In this document: positions 1 through 10,198 of the stretch, piece after piece | How positions within the stretch are numbered: the first letter of the stretch is position 1 | How the letters are laid out: each line of letters starts with the position of its first letter | From: Deltaproteobacteria bacterium | Lineage (GTDB): Bacteria > Desulfobacterota > GWC2-55-46 > DRQE01 | DNA: 43,169 bases | Assembly: GCA_024278765.1 (NCBI GenBank) | Contig: JAJRSM010000103.1 | Coordinates: 1-43,169, forward strand | Direction of reading: 5' to 3' | Program-made: the position numbers and the translations under genes | Notes under the pieces: model-generated | Seen by the model: only the letters and a program-made list of their open reading frames with translations | Database searches by the model: none | What the model was told of the DNA's origin: nothing

Positions 1-133
1 GATATTTGATTACATAGAGGTCTTTTATAACAGACAGAGAAAACATTCTACTCTCGGCTACAAATCGCCTCTCGCATTTGAAGAACAGCGAAAAGTAGCT
101 TAACTCTGTGTCTACTTTATCGGGGGAAGATCA
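1..133 (+). mobile_element. IS3-family insertion sequence, right (3') end only
   Basis: The window opens inside an insertion sequence. The last codons of an IS3-type OrfB run to a stop at 101-103. They are followed by a terminal inverted repeat of about 25 bp at 109-133, which read inward begins TGATCTTCCCCC and ends GTAGACA. The TG tip and the GTAGACA end are typical of IS3-group termini. The rest of the element lies outside the window, so its completeness and any target duplication cannot be judged. A related but different IS3 end closes the window at 43032-43169. Confidence 0.8.
2..103 (+). CDS. IS3-family transposase OrfB, C-terminal fragment (partial)
   Basis: This is the last 33 codons of a DDE integrase-type transposase, open at the window edge. 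The residues [20 protein letters not shown] are the hallmark C-terminal part of the rve domain in IS3/IS150-type OrfB, where the final catalytic Glu lies just upstream. The frame ends in TAA at 101-103, six bases before the IS terminal repeat, as expected for this family. The upstream part and the OrfA frame are not in the window. In a complete element OrfA and OrfB are joined by programmed frameshifting and catalyse IS excision and insertion. Confidence 0.85.
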   Translation: MFDYIEVFYNRQRKHSTLGYKSPLAFEEQRKVA

Positions 134-273
134 GCTGACACGATCCACCTTATTCAGCCTGATTTGCTGTCCTAACAATGGGGCTAGGCATAGACAAAAT
201 TGTAGTATTGTTTCGATAGGTATTTTGTTGTTCTGTAAAACTTTGCAGGTTAAGGCGGCTCGGGGGTGAAAAA

Positions 274-468
274 ATGGCATTTATTTTAAGTGTACTCGGG
301 GTGGTGCTTGTAATAGAAGGTGCGCCGTATTTTGCCTTCCCGGCGAAGATCAGGGCGTGGGGCCAGAGCCTTGTAGATATCCCGGATAAGAGTCTGAGGC
401 TGATGGGACTCGCTTCGATGGTCGTAGGGTTGGTAATACTTTATATCGTAAAGAGTTTTCTCGGGTAA
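274..468 (+). CDS. DUF2065 small inner-membrane protein (YjeT-like)
   Basis: A 64-residue protein with two hydrophobic segments, about residues 3-22 and 43-62, joined by a short basic loop containing an FPxKxR-type turn. Size and pattern match DUF2065/YjeT, a widespread small membrane family of unknown biochemical role, often found near hflC and other envelope genes. The ATG is preceded by GGGGGTG at a good distance. The gene lies 16 bp before the SpoIID-like gene and is probably co-transcribed with it. The 140 bp between the IS end and this gene should hold the promoter, but I see no convincing -35/-10 pair there. Confidence 0.75.
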   Translation: MAFILSVLGVVLVIEGAPYFAFPAKIRAWGQSLVDIPDKSLRLMGLASMVVGLVILYIVKSFLG

Positions 469-484
469 AGGCAGAAAAGCAAAT

Positions 485-1630
485 ATGATAAAAAAGAAAT
501 CTATTAACTGTTCCGGCCTTTGGGGGCTGGTCTTTATAACATTGCTTATAGGTGCTACCTTAATTGGTTGTGCCACTTCGCCGAGTACTTATAAAAAGGC
601 ATCTGCGAGCGTGGACCTAAGTGATAGGACTATACGTATCCTTGTGTTGGAGGGTAAGGCCGTCATTACGGTCGACGGCGCAAAGGGTAGTACCCGTCTT
701 GGTATTGAGTATACCGGCGGTAAGACCGTCACCATCAATGGCGAGCTTAAGAGGCTGCCTCTGCGGTTTCATCCGAAGTGGCGTTTTATCTATATAGATA
801 AAAGACCATACAGAGGAGTGGTCGAGATAAGGGAGGCCAAAGGGGCTCTTATAGTTGTAAATGAACTAAGGCTTGAGAACTATATAGCAGGGATAATAAA
901 TAACGAGATATCGTCTAAGTGGCCGCTGGAGGCGATAAAGGCGCAGTCGGTTATCGCACGTACCTATGCGATCTATCAGATGGAGGAGCGCAAGGATAAT
1001 CTCTTTCATATGACCGGCACTTATATGGATCAGGTCTATACAGGGGCGGCTGTTGAGGACCGTGCCTCGTTTAGCGCCGTTAAAAAGACAGTCGGCGAGA
1101 TCCTTGTTTATAAAGGCCAACCGGCCCTGACGCTTTATCACTCAAACGCAGGTGGTGTGACCGAGTTCGCAAGAAACGTCTGGGGAGCCGATGAGCCGTA
1201 TCTTAGATCTGTAAAAAGCCGTTATGATAAGGGTGCGCCGAACTATAGGTGGGAGCTAGCGTTATCAAAGGTTAGTCTTGGCGAGAAGCTTCGCGCGGCA
1301 GGCTATGATATAGGGCCTGTACGTAAGATAAAGATAAGAGAGTATACAAAGACAGGCCGGGTCGTAGGGCTTACGCTCGAGGACAAAGAAGGGCGTATAG
1401 TCGAGGTCAAGGGCGAGAGTCTTAGAAAGATCCTTGGCTACGCGATACTGCGCAGTACGCTCTTTAAGGTCAGCAACAACCGTCGGGGCTTTGTCTTTAA
1501 AGGGCGTGGCTCGGGCCACGGCGTCGGGCTCTCGCAGTGGGGAGCAAAGGGTATGGCCGAGGCCGGTGCAGGCTATAAAAAAATACTCAGGCACTACTAC
1601 GCAGGGACTGCGATAAAGAAACTGTATTAG
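485..1630 (+). CDS. SpoIID/LytB-domain lipoprotein (peptidoglycan lytic enzyme or amidase enhancer)
   Basis: A 381-residue protein. Residues 1-29 form a lipoprotein signal with lipobox LIGC (Cys29), so the mature protein should be anchored in the envelope. The SpoIID domain covers about 110-380. It includes WPLEAIKAQSVIART (146-160) with the conserved acidic Glu141 just before, YHSNAGGVTE, and the closing GRGSGHGVGLSQWGA (340-354). In Bacillus SpoIID is a lytic transglycosylase that cleaves stem-less glycan. In non-sporulating Gram-negatives the same domain occurs in cell-wall remodelling or amidase-activating proteins. Nothing nearby suggests sporulation, so a general wall-remodelling role is more likely. 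The ATG follows an AAGG. Confidence 0.8.
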   Translation: MIKKKSINCSGLWGLVFITLLIGATLIGCATSPSTYKKASASVDLSDRTIRILVLEGKAVITVDGAKGSTRLGIEYTGGKTVTINGELKRLPLRFHPKWRFIYIDKRPYRGVVEIREAKGALIVVNELRLENYIAGIINNEISSKWPLEAIKAQSVIARTYAIYQMEERKDNLFHMTGTYMDQVYTGAAVEDRASFSAVKKTVGEILVYKGQPALTLYHSNAGGVTEFARNVWGADEPYLRSVKSRYDKGAPNYRWELALSKVSLGEKLRAAGYDIGPVRKIKIREYTKTGRVVGLTLEDKEGRIVEVKGESLRKILGYAILRSTLFKVSNNRRGFVFKGRGSGHGVGLSQWGAKGMAEAGAGYKKILRHYYAGTAIKKLY

Positions 1631-2056
1631 TTCACTGTGTTGCTTCCGCCAGGCTATAGAGCGAGAAGTTTGTCATCCTGAATTTATTTCAGGATCTATC
1701 TTTTTCATCTTGATAATAGGTGTTAGCCTTGTATGTTGTTTGAATTTTGAGGTCAGACACAGGCTGTTGGTCATCACATGATGGTCTGCGGTGTACTTAC
1801 TGTTTTGTAGTTGGGCTGTATTTGAGAAAGTTGACAGACTGTAAGGTTCAGGTTGCAAACCTGAACCAGCGTTAGATCTGCGCTACTGCGGTTTTTTTAT
1901 ATCACGATAAAGATAACAAGATAGCAAGGCTAAAGCCTTGCCCTACGAAAAAAGACATTATTTTTCATATGAAAGATAAATGCTGAGACAAACTGTCTAT
2001 GACGGGATGAAGCTTCAGTATGAAAATAAATAGAATTTTTAAGGTTGTTTCCCGGT
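1631..2056. repeat. Intergenic stretch with dispersed palindromic repeats
   Basis: There is no credible gene here. Three palindromes are visible. The first, at 1671-1697, is a TGTCATCCTGAA-type unit with arms ATCCTGAA/TTCAGGAT. The second, at 1845-1867, has perfect 10-bp arms GGTTCAGGTT/AACCTGAACC around a 3-nt loop. The third, at 1924-1941, has arms GCAAGGC/GCCTTGC around TAAA. The first two families recur around mrp (16.4-16.7 kb and 18.0-18.4 kb). These look like REP-type dispersed repeats. The 1845 hairpin is not followed by a T-run, so it is not an obvious terminator. Confidence 0.7.
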
Positions 2057-3091
2057 ATGCAAGCAGAAGATTTTAACTACGAACTTCCAGAAGAACTCAT
2101 TGCGCAGTATCCGTTAGAGAGGCGAGAGGGATCAAGGCTGCTGGTCCTTGATCGCAACGACGGTAGTGTGCTCCACCGGGCCTTCCCTGATATTAAGGAT
2201 TACTTGCACGCTGGTGATCTGATAATCTTCAATGATACCCGTGTTATTCCGGCACGGCTTTACGGTCGGAAGGCAACGGGCGGTAAGGTCGAGCTGCTTA
2301 TTATTCGTCAGCGGGAGGACGGTAAAAACACGCAGCGGTGGCAGGCGATGCTGCGCTCTTCAAAGGCCTTAAAAGAAGGTATGCGCATTGTTATCGGCGA
2401 CGGGCTCAGCGCTGAGGTTATTGGTAAGGATAGTGACGGCCTTTTTGAGGTAGTGCTAACCGGCAGCGATGTAGGCGCGGCTATAAGAGAATACGGTGCT
2501 CTGCCTCTGCCGCCCTATATAAGGCGCGACGCCGAAGAGCTTGATATCGATAGGTATCAGACCGTATTTGCCAAAAATGATGGTGCTATAGCAGCACCGA
2601 CCGCAGGACTACACTTTACGCAGGACGTTATTGATGAACTTGAAAAAAAAGGTGTTGAGGTCGCTTACCTGACTCTGCACACAGGGCCTGCGACATTTCT
2701 GCCTATCAGAGACGGTGATGTTGAGGGCCACAGCGTACCAAAAGAATATTATATGATTCCAGACGTTACGATAGAGGCGATACAAAAGGCCCGGCGAGAG
2801 CAGCGTCGCGTCGTTGCAGTTGGTTCTACATCTACTAGGACTTTGGAGGCGGCCTTTGCAGGCAGCCTTGATAGCCCGGTCTTATCCGGTGCGACCGATA
2901 TATTTATCCGTCCGGGATATGATTTTAAGGTCGTAGATGCCATAGTTACTAATTTTCATCTGCCAAAGTCGACCTTGCTTATGATGATGAGTGCCTTTGC
3001 AGGAAGGGAAAATATTCTGGATGCTTACAAAAAAGCAGTCCAGATGCGCCACAGGTTTTTCAGCTACGGCGACTGTATGTTTATTCAATAA
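2057..3091 (+). CDS. queA: S-adenosylmethionine:tRNA ribosyltransferase-isomerase
   Basis: QueA transfers the ribosyl moiety of SAM to preQ1-modified tRNA, giving epoxyqueuosine, the penultimate step of queuosine synthesis in the cytosol. The protein has 344 residues, the usual size. The N-terminus (DFNYELPEELIAQYP), FNDTRVIPARL, APTAGLHFT and HTGPATFLPI are family blocks. I chose ATG 2057 over an in-frame TTG at 2045. Homologues start at this point, and the AAGG at 2041-2044 directly abuts the TTG, so it can only serve the ATG. The gene ends 18 bp before tgt, which acts upstream in the same pathway, so the two form an operon. Confidence 0.95.
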   Translation: MQAEDFNYELPEELIAQYPLERREGSRLLVLDRNDGSVLHRAFPDIKDYLHAGDLIIFNDTRVIPARLYGRKATGGKVELLIIRQREDGKNTQRWQAMLRSSKALKEGMRIVIGDGLSAEVIGKDSDGLFEVVLTGSDVGAAIREYGALPLPPYIRRDAEELDIDRYQTVFAKNDGAIAAPTAGLHFTQDVIDELEKKGVEVAYLTLHTGPATFLPIRDGDVEGHSVPKEYYMIPDVTIEAIQKARREQRRVVAVGSTSTRTLEAAFAGSLDSPVLSGATDIFIRPGYDFKVVDAIVTNFHLPKSTLLMMMSAFAGRENILDAYKKAVQMRHRFFSYGDCMFIQ

Positions 3092-4246
<1,155 letters not shown>

Positions 4247-4333
4247 ACTCGTAAAGTGAAAAAAATAAAATAGAAGTAAAGGACGCCCTTGCCAGACACT
4301 GACGGGCGCGTCTTATAAAATGGAGGTAGTATC

Positions 4334-4669
4334 GTGTTATATTTATTCCCTGTTTCAGTAGCTCACGCCGCAGGTGAGGGTGGATTATTAGGGGGTGGCA
4401 GCGGCATAGCCAGCATGGCCCCTTTTGTATTGCTTATAGTTGTATTTTACTTTCTCCTTATCAGGCCGCAGCAGAAGACAGCCAAGAAGCATAAGCAGCT
4501 TTTAGCCGCTATTGCTCAGGGCGATAGGATTACCACAAGAGGCGGTATCCATGGTAGAGTTCAGAACGTTAAAGAAGACGTTATAACCGTTGAGATAGCC
4601 AATAATGTCGTTATTAAGTTAGACAGGTCCGCTATCCTTGGTAAACAGACTGGCGGCGACAATAAGTAA
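4334..4669 (+). CDS. yajC: Preprotein translocase accessory subunit YajC
   Basis: A 111-residue single-span membrane protein. The hydrophobic segment at about residues 29-46 is followed by the family signature FLLIRPQQKTAKKHKQLLAA, and then by a small cytosolic domain (GDRITTRGGIHGRV, typical of YajC). It associates with SecDF next to SecYEG. The start is GTG at 4334, with GGAGGT about 7 nt upstream. The N-terminal region before the membrane segment is somewhat longer and Gly-rich. secD follows 127 bp downstream, and the three genes probably form one transcript. Confidence 0.9.
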   Translation: MLYLFPVSVAHAAGEGGLLGGGSGIASMAPFVLLIVVFYFLLIRPQQKTAKKHKQLLAAIAQGDRITTRGGIHGRVQNVKEDVITVEIANNVVIKLDRSAILGKQTGGDNK

Positions 4670-4796
4670 GTAATAAAGGTGGCTGTGGCAGCTTGTTATC
4701 TGCTGCCCTGCTGCCGTTGTTTTACATGACAATAAACAACTTGAGGCTTGGTCTTATTTTTTTAGATCCGGCTTACTTTGAATATCGGAGTAGTTG

Positions 4797-6383
4797 ATGA
4801 AAAGTATTCTTTGGAGGGGCGTACTGCTCGGCGTCTTTGCGCTTGTGGCGTTGTTTTTATTTCTGCCCTCCACCCCCATATCAAATAAATTGCCGTCTTT
4901 CTGGGCTGATGGCATTCCAAAGATAGTCATGGGTCTTGATCTGCAAGGTGGTATGCACTTGGTCCTTGATGTAGATAGGGATAAGGCCGTAGAGACCTAT
5001 GTGCAGAGGATGGCCTATTCGCTGGAAAATATCCTTAAGGAAAAGGGTATAGCCTACGTAAGTGTCAATGCTCGTGGCCAGGACCGAATCGCCATTACCT
5101 ATGAGTCAACGGATGTGCCCGGTGCGGTGAAGGAGATCGTCAGCGAAGAGATCCCTGTGCTCGTATCCCCTAAGGATTCTGGTAATGAACTGGTCTTTAC
5201 CCTTGACGAGGACGAGCATGAGCGGATAAAGGAATGGGCCTCTTCGCAGGCTCTGGAGACTATAAGAAACAGAATAGACAAGTTTGGCGTGACCGAGCCG
5301 CTTATTCAGAAGCAGGGCGAGCGTGAGATCGTCATTCAGCTGCCGGGCCTTAAAGACCCGGCCCGGGCTATTGCCTTGATCGGTAAGACAGCCGTTCTTG
5401 AGTTCCGTATGATAGATGAGGACAATGACCCGGAGGAGGCCGTAAAATATGGCCCGCCATTTGGCTCAGAGCTTGTATTTCAGCACCGTGCCGATACGCA
5501 GTCCGGTAGGATTGCCAAGGTCCCGTATCTTGTAAAACGTGAGGTGCTTCTGACAGGAGACCTGCTCTCGGATGCCAGAGTGGCCTTTGATTCCCAGTTC
5601 AATGAACCTTACGTATCGTTAACCTTTGACGCGACCGGTGCTCGTATCTTTGAGCGTATTACCGGGCAGAATATAAATAAACGTATAGCTATAATTCTGG
5701 ATGGTAAGCTGCACTCGGCCCCTGTCGTACGTGAGAAGATCGCAGGAGGGCGCGCGCAGGTATCGGGCGGCTTTACCTTGACCGAAGCAACGGATCTGGC
5801 AATCGTGCTTCGCGCCGGCGCGTTGCCCGCGCCGGTTGAGATTATCCAGAACGTCACGGTCGGTCCTACTCTTGGTAAAGACTCAATTGATGCCGGTATC
5901 AAGGCTATTCTAATCGGTGCGGGACTGGTACTTATCTTTATGCTCGTTTACTACAGAGTCTCGGGGCTTATCGCTAATATCGCTATAACCCTTAATGTTG
6001 TTATGCTACTGGGGGCTATGAGCTGGCTAAACGCGACGCTTACGCTACCTGGAATAGCCGGAATACTTTTAACCATTGGTATGGGTGTGGACTCGAATGT
6101 CCTTATCTTTGAGCGAATAAAAGAAGAACTCAAGGCCGGGCGTACGCCTCGCTCTGCGGTAAATGCCGGCTATGCCCACGCGTGGTGGACAATCGTTGAC
6201 TCAAACGTAACGACCCTTATAACTGCAGCCGTGCTCTTTCAGTTCGGAAGTGGGCCGATCAAGGGATTTGCCGTTACACTCAGTATAGGAATACTTATAA
6301 ACCTCTTTACCTCGCTTGTCGGCACTAAGTTTGCGTTTGATCTGCAAACTGAAAAATTCGGTGTAAAGAAGCTTAGCATATAG
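4797..6383 (+). CDS. secD: Protein translocase subunit SecD
   Basis: SecD, with SecF, uses the proton-motive force to complete export of proteins through SecYEG. The protein has 528 residues from ATG 4797. A TTG sits one codon earlier, and the SD-like CGGAG suits the ATG. One N-terminal membrane helix (about 8-26) is followed by GLDLQGGMHLVLDV, a large periplasmic domain (RNRIDKFGVTEPLIQKQG), and five C-terminal helices with GIGMGVDSNVLIFERIKEE, the RND-type signature. The gene is 19 bp before secF. Length and motifs are normal. Confidence 0.96.
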   Translation: MKSILWRGVLLGVFALVALFLFLPSTPISNKLPSFWADGIPKIVMGLDLQGGMHLVLDVDRDKAVETYVQRMAYSLENILKEKGIAYVSVNARGQDRIAITYESTDVPGAVKEIVSEEIPVLVSPKDSGNELVFTLDEDEHERIKEWASSQALETIRNRIDKFGVTEPLIQKQGEREIVIQLPGLKDPARAIALIGKTAVLEFRMIDEDNDPEEAVKYGPPFGSELVFQHRADTQSGRIAKVPYLVKREVLLTGDLLSDARVAFDSQFNEPYVSLTFDATGARIFERITGQNINKRIAIILDGKLHSAPVVREKIAGGRAQVSGGFTLTEATDLAIVLRAGALPAPVEIIQNVTVGPTLGKDSIDAGIKAILIGAGLVLIFMLVYYRVSGLIANIAITLNVVMLLGAMSWLNATLTLPGIAGILLTIGMGVDSNVLIFERIKEELKAGRTPRSAVNAGYAHAWWTIVDSNVTTLITAAVLFQFGSGPIKGFAVTLSIGILINLFTSLVGTKFAFDLQTEKFGVKKLSI

Positions 6384-6402
6384 GAAGTTTTTTGGAGAAG
6401 AG

Positions 6403-7347
6403 ATGGATATTATAAAGGGTAAATATTTTGATATATTAGGCAAGCGAAAGTATGCACTGGTTGTCTCGGTGATCTTTGCGATAATCGGTTTTGTAGCAGT
6501 CGTTTCTATTCCGCTTGGCAGGGCTAATCTGGGGACAGATTTTTCCGGCGGTCTCTCGGTACAGCTTCGTTTTGAAAACTCCTTTGAGATGGATGATATG
6601 AGGGATGCGCTCAAGGTCGGTGGTTTCGCCGATGCTGATCTGCAGGAGGTCACAGGCGGCAATAAGTTGATAGTACGCCTGAAGAGGAATGAGGATGTGA
6701 CAGGGACAGGCCTAGCCGTGGGTGAGGTCTTTAAAAAGGCTATGCCTGAAAACCCGTTTATGGTGGACTCTACGACAGAGGTCGGACCAACGGTCGGTAA
6801 AAAACTACAAAAAGATGCCTTCTGGGCTATTGTAATATCCCTTGTTGGTATATTCTTATACGTTGCGTGGCGCTTTCAGATGCGTTTTGGTGTAGCTGCT
6901 GTTGTCGCTACTTTCCATGACGTATTGGCGGTTCTTGGTATTCTCTATATAATGGATAAAGAGATCAATCTTCTAATAATCACAGGGCTTTTGACACTTG
7001 CCGGTTATTCCCTTAATGATACTGTTGTTGTCTTTGATAGAATAAGGGAGAATATGCGCAAGGGCGGTAAGGACAAATTTGAGGTAGTTATAAACAGGAG
7101 TATTACAGAGGTATTGCGACGTACGGTTGTGACCTCGGTTACGACCCTGCTTGTTCTGGTAGTGCTTCTGCTGATCGGTGGTGAGGTCATTCATGACTTT
7201 GCACTGACCTTGTGTCTGGGTGTGCTTGTAGGTACGTATTCATCTATCTTTGTCGCCAGCCCGCTCCTGATGCTCTGGAAAGGAAAGGGCAAGGGGATTG
7301 ATGGCGGTAAGGCGGTACCCGTAAGCCCTGCAAAGGTAGATGCCTGA
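6403..7347 (+). CDS. secF: Protein translocase subunit SecF
   Basis: The partner of SecD in the SecDF proton-driven translocation motor. The protein has 314 residues. The first helix is at about 19-38. GTDFSGGLSVQLRF is the SecF periplasmic signature, and the last five helices include GYSLNDTVVVFDRIRENMRK. GGAGAAG precedes the ATG, and the gene lies 19 bp after secD. It ends with a short Lys/Gly-rich cytosolic tail. No clear terminator follows within the next 75 bp. Confidence 0.95.
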   Translation: MDIIKGKYFDILGKRKYALVVSVIFAIIGFVAVVSIPLGRANLGTDFSGGLSVQLRFENSFEMDDMRDALKVGGFADADLQEVTGGNKLIVRLKRNEDVTGTGLAVGEVFKKAMPENPFMVDSTTEVGPTVGKKLQKDAFWAIVISLVGIFLYVAWRFQMRFGVAAVVATFHDVLAVLGILYIMDKEINLLIITGLLTLAGYSLNDTVVVFDRIRENMRKGGKDKFEVVINRSITEVLRRTVVTSVTTLLVLVVLLLIGGEVIHDFALTLCLGVLVGTYSSIFVASPLLMLWKGKGKGIDGGKAVPVSPAKVDA

Positions 7348-7423
7348 TTTTTATATGTTTATAGTGTGTTATAGTTGACTTTAACACACGTGCCCTTCAT
7401 TTAACTTCTAGTAGAGTTTGTAT

Positions 7424-8149
7424 ATGGCAAATGCCGGTAACGAAAAACGAAAGACAGCGCGTCTCAGGGTTAAATTCGATGTCCTGATAAACGGCTCTGT
7501 AAAGGCCGATGCACTTGATATAAGCGAGGGGGGGATGTTTATTCATACCTCCACGCCTTATCCGGAAGGCTCTGAACTCAGACTTATTTTTACGCCGTGC
7601 CCCGGGTTCGCCCCGGTAAATGTTCAGGCACGTGTGCAGTTTCTGCATACGGGTCTTGCCATAGGTGTTGTCTTCATAAGTCTTGATGAGATGGACACGG
7701 CTATGATTAAAAAGTTCGTCGATGAGTCTCTGAAGGCCAGCGGGCATGCAGCTGAAGGTGTTGGTGCTGATGAAAGAAAGAAGGTCCTTATAGCAGACGC
7801 ATCGCCACCGGCCCGTATGATGGCTAAAAATACCCTTATGTTAAAGGGCTTTGCCGTTATAGAGGCTGAAAATGGCACTGATGCATTTAAGGCCGTTGAG
7901 GCAGGTAAGCCTGATCTTATAATCTTTGATTCGTCGATGGAGGGTATGGGCGGAGAGAAGTTTATGCATATGCTCAGGAGCACTGATCAGCATAGCGATA
8001 TCAAGGTTGTGCTGATGAGCAGTAATGTGCACCCTGAAGAAGTAGCAAAGCTTGCTGTCTTCGGGGTGGATGCGATACTACCAAAGATGACGACAACGCC
8101 GAAAAAATTGGCCGAAAAGGTAGAAGAAATTCTCGGTAAGAATAAATAA
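7424..8149 (+). CDS. PilZ domain fused to a response-regulator receiver domain
   Basis: A 241-residue cytosolic protein with two domains. Residues about 8-105 form a PilZ domain: basic KRKTARLR, then DISEGGMF, corresponding to the RxxxR and (D/N)xSxxG c-di-GMP-binding motifs. Residues about 119-238 form a CheY-like receiver with Asp169 as phospho-acceptor (LIIFDSS), Ser199 and Lys221. The acidic pocket has only one Asp (Asp125), where most receivers have two. No output domain follows, so it probably acts by protein contact, for example on motility or secretion. ATG 7424 is chosen over TTG 7418 because of the GAG spacing and the charged PilZ N-terminus. It sits alone between secF and recJ. Confidence 0.82.
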   Translation: MANAGNEKRKTARLRVKFDVLINGSVKADALDISEGGMFIHTSTPYPEGSELRLIFTPCPGFAPVNVQARVQFLHTGLAIGVVFISLDEMDTAMIKKFVDESLKASGHAAEGVGADERKKVLIADASPPARMMAKNTLMLKGFAVIEAENGTDAFKAVEAGKPDLIIFDSSMEGMGGEKFMHMLRSTDQHSDIKVVLMSSNVHPEEVAKLAVFGVDAILPKMTTTPKKLAEKVEEILGKNK

Positions 8150-8298
8150 ATCACCGCAATAAAGTTTACATTTAACTCTTCGTACTGATCTTTTAGCACA
8201 TACCTTTAGTCGCACACGTACCTCCCTCAATTCTCGCAACTATCAATAACATAACAACTATTACAGCTATCACCTTTAGCTTTAGGCCTAAAGATGGC

Positions 8299-8327
8299 TT
8301 GACCAAAGGCCTATAAATTGATATTAT
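8299..8327 (+). promoter_or_regulatory. Predicted sigma70-type promoter for recJ
   Basis: TTGACC (8299-8304), a 17-bp spacer, then TATTAT (8322-8327), 57 bp before the proposed recJ start. The spacing is ideal and both hexamers are 5/6 to consensus. The otherwise geneless 200 bp between the PilZ-receiver gene and recJ fits a promoter region. Confidence 0.6.
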
Positions 8328-8383
8328 AGTAAATAATTTCTTTAGGTTCTTTGCGATATTTGAGGTGTGGAGAGTCGTACTGC

Positions 8384-10117
8384 ATGGAATGCAACCGGGG
8401 TGAGTCATTGGAGAGGGAGAAAGATTGGACGATAACTCGGGCAGAGGATGATCTGCTTTTATCGTTGCAGAAAACGCTGAATATCTTGCCTATTACAGCT
8501 CAGATGTTAATAAACAGAGGCTTTGTCGATAAATACGCGGCCTCTTTGTTTTTAAGCCCTAGTCTGGAAAATCTGCACGATCCTTTTTTGTTAAGTGGCA
8601 TGCTCGACGGTGTTGATCGCCTGATAGAGGCTGTTAGAGACAACGAAAAGATCGCCATATACGGCGACTATGATGTAGACGGCACTACTTCTACGGCCCT
8701 TTTGTATTTGTTTTTTAAAGAGATAGGGGTAGAGACTACCTGCTATATACCGCAGCGGCTGGTAGAGGGCTATGGCCTTAATAAGGGCGCAATCGAGCGG
8801 CTCGCTGCTGATGGCATAAAGGTGATTATAACTGTTGACTGCGGTATATCCAATAGCGAAGAGGTCGCCTATGCTGCGAGCCTTGGCGTAGATGTAATAA
8901 TTACCGACCATCATGAGATACCGGAGGTATTGCCAGAGGCCGTGGCGATAATTAATCCTCTTAAGAAGGACTCGAAGTTTCCTTTCAAAGGGCTTGCCGG
9001 GGTTGGGGTGGCCTTTAATCTGGTAATAGCACTTCGCTCTGGCTTTAAAGAGGCTGGTATTATTGAAGGAAATGGCCCGAACCTTAAGAGGTTTTTGGAT
9101 ATCGTAAGTATTGGTACTGTCGCTGATGTTGTGCCTTTAGTTGATGAAAACAGGGTTTTGGTCAGCTACGGCCTAAGTGAGCTAAACAATACAAAACGCG
9201 TGGGTTTGCGGGCACTTGTAGACGTAACAAGCGTGCGTATGGGGCAGATAACCGCTGAGAAGATAGCCTTTCAGTTAGCACCTAGGATTAATGCCGCGGG
9301 CAGGCTCGACAGAGCGGACCTGGCCCTGCGCCTTATCATAACCGATGATGAGCAGGAGGCGGCTGAGCTTGCCATTAAGCTCGATAAAGAGAATACGGCA
9401 AGGCAGAGGATTGAGGAGCGCATACGTATTGAGGCTACCGAGATGGTCGAGCAGGCCGGCTGCTTCGCCGAAGATAAGGCGATTGTGCTATACTCTGAAA
9501 ATTGGCACGCAGGGGTTATAGGGATTGTAGCCTCTCGTCTGGTAGAAAAATACCAGAGGCCGGTAGCCATGATTGCGATAGACGGCCCGGTTGGCAAGGG
9601 CTCGCTTAGAAGTATAAGCGGGGTAAGTGTTATAGACGGACTGCATGCAGCCGCAGGTACGCTTGTGCGTTACGGTGGTCATCGGGCTGCGGCAGGGCTT
9701 ACGGTCGATAAAGAAAGGGTAGAAGAGTTTAGGGATGCCTTTATTGGGTATATGCACAGCTCTCTTACTGATGACGATCTTAGGCCTGCACTGCGTCTGG
9801 ACGGAGAGGTGGCTTTGGACGAGCTTGATAGTCGCTTTGTCGCAGAGATCGATAAGTTCGCGCCCTTTGGGCGGGCCAATGAAAAACCGCTTTTATGTGC
9901 CTCAAAAGCAGAGGTGATAAATAGCGAGATAGTCGGTGTTAAGCATCTTAAGCTTCGCATACGGCAGAACGGAAGAAAGAAGGATGCGATAGCCTTTGGT
10001 AAGGCCGCGCTGCATCCACTGAAGGGATTCTTTGATATTGCCTTCTGTCCGTATATGGATGAGTGGAACGGAGTACGGAGTCTTAGGCTTAATGTTAAGG
10101 ATCTGAAAAAAATATAG
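8384..10117 (+). CDS. recJ: Single-stranded-DNA-specific exonuclease RecJ
   Basis: RecJ is a 5'-3' ssDNA exonuclease of the DHH phosphoesterase superfamily. It acts in recombination and mismatch or base-excision repair. The protein has about 577 residues. Visible motifs are YGDYDVDGTTS, TVDCGISN, ITDHHEIPE (the DHH core), RINAAGRLDRAD, WHAGVIGIVASRLVEKY and GGHRAAAGLTV (the DHHA1 part), followed by an OB-like C-terminus. The start is uncertain. The longest frame begins with TTG 8351 and includes a Cys-containing leader not expected in RecJ. ATG 8384 has GGAGAG 9 nt upstream. TTG 8408 after GGGGTGAG is also possible. Confidence 0.94.
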   Translation: MECNRGESLEREKDWTITRAEDDLLLSLQKTLNILPITAQMLINRGFVDKYAASLFLSPSLENLHDPFLLSGMLDGVDRLIEAVRDNEKIAIYGDYDVDGTTSTALLYLFFKEIGVETTCYIPQRLVEGYGLNKGAIERLAADGIKVIITVDCGISNSEEVAYAASLGVDVIITDHHEIPEVLPEAVAIINPLKKDSKFPFKGLAGVGVAFNLVIALRSGFKEAGIIEGNGPNLKRFLDIVSIGTVADVVPLVDENRVLVSYGLSELNNTKRVGLRALVDVTSVRMGQITAEKIAFQLAPRINAAGRLDRADLALRLIITDDEQEAAELAIKLDKENTARQRIEERIRIEATEMVEQAGCFAEDKAIVLYSENWHAGVIGIVASRLVEKYQRPVAMIAIDGPVGKGSLRSISGVSVIDGLHAAAGTLVRYGGHRAAAGLTVDKERVEEFRDAFIGYMHSSLTDDDLRPALRLDGEVALDELDSRFVAEIDKFAPFGRANEKPLLCASKAEVINSEIVGVKHLKLRIRQNGRKKDAIAFGKAALHPLKGFFDIAFCPYMDEWNGVRSLRLNVKDLKKI

Positions 10118-10198
10118 AAGACCCGCGCCTGGCGGCGTTTGTGTTATAGAGAGAAAAATTTCTAGTTATGGGTATTACAGGGATTATTGGGGGGAAGG

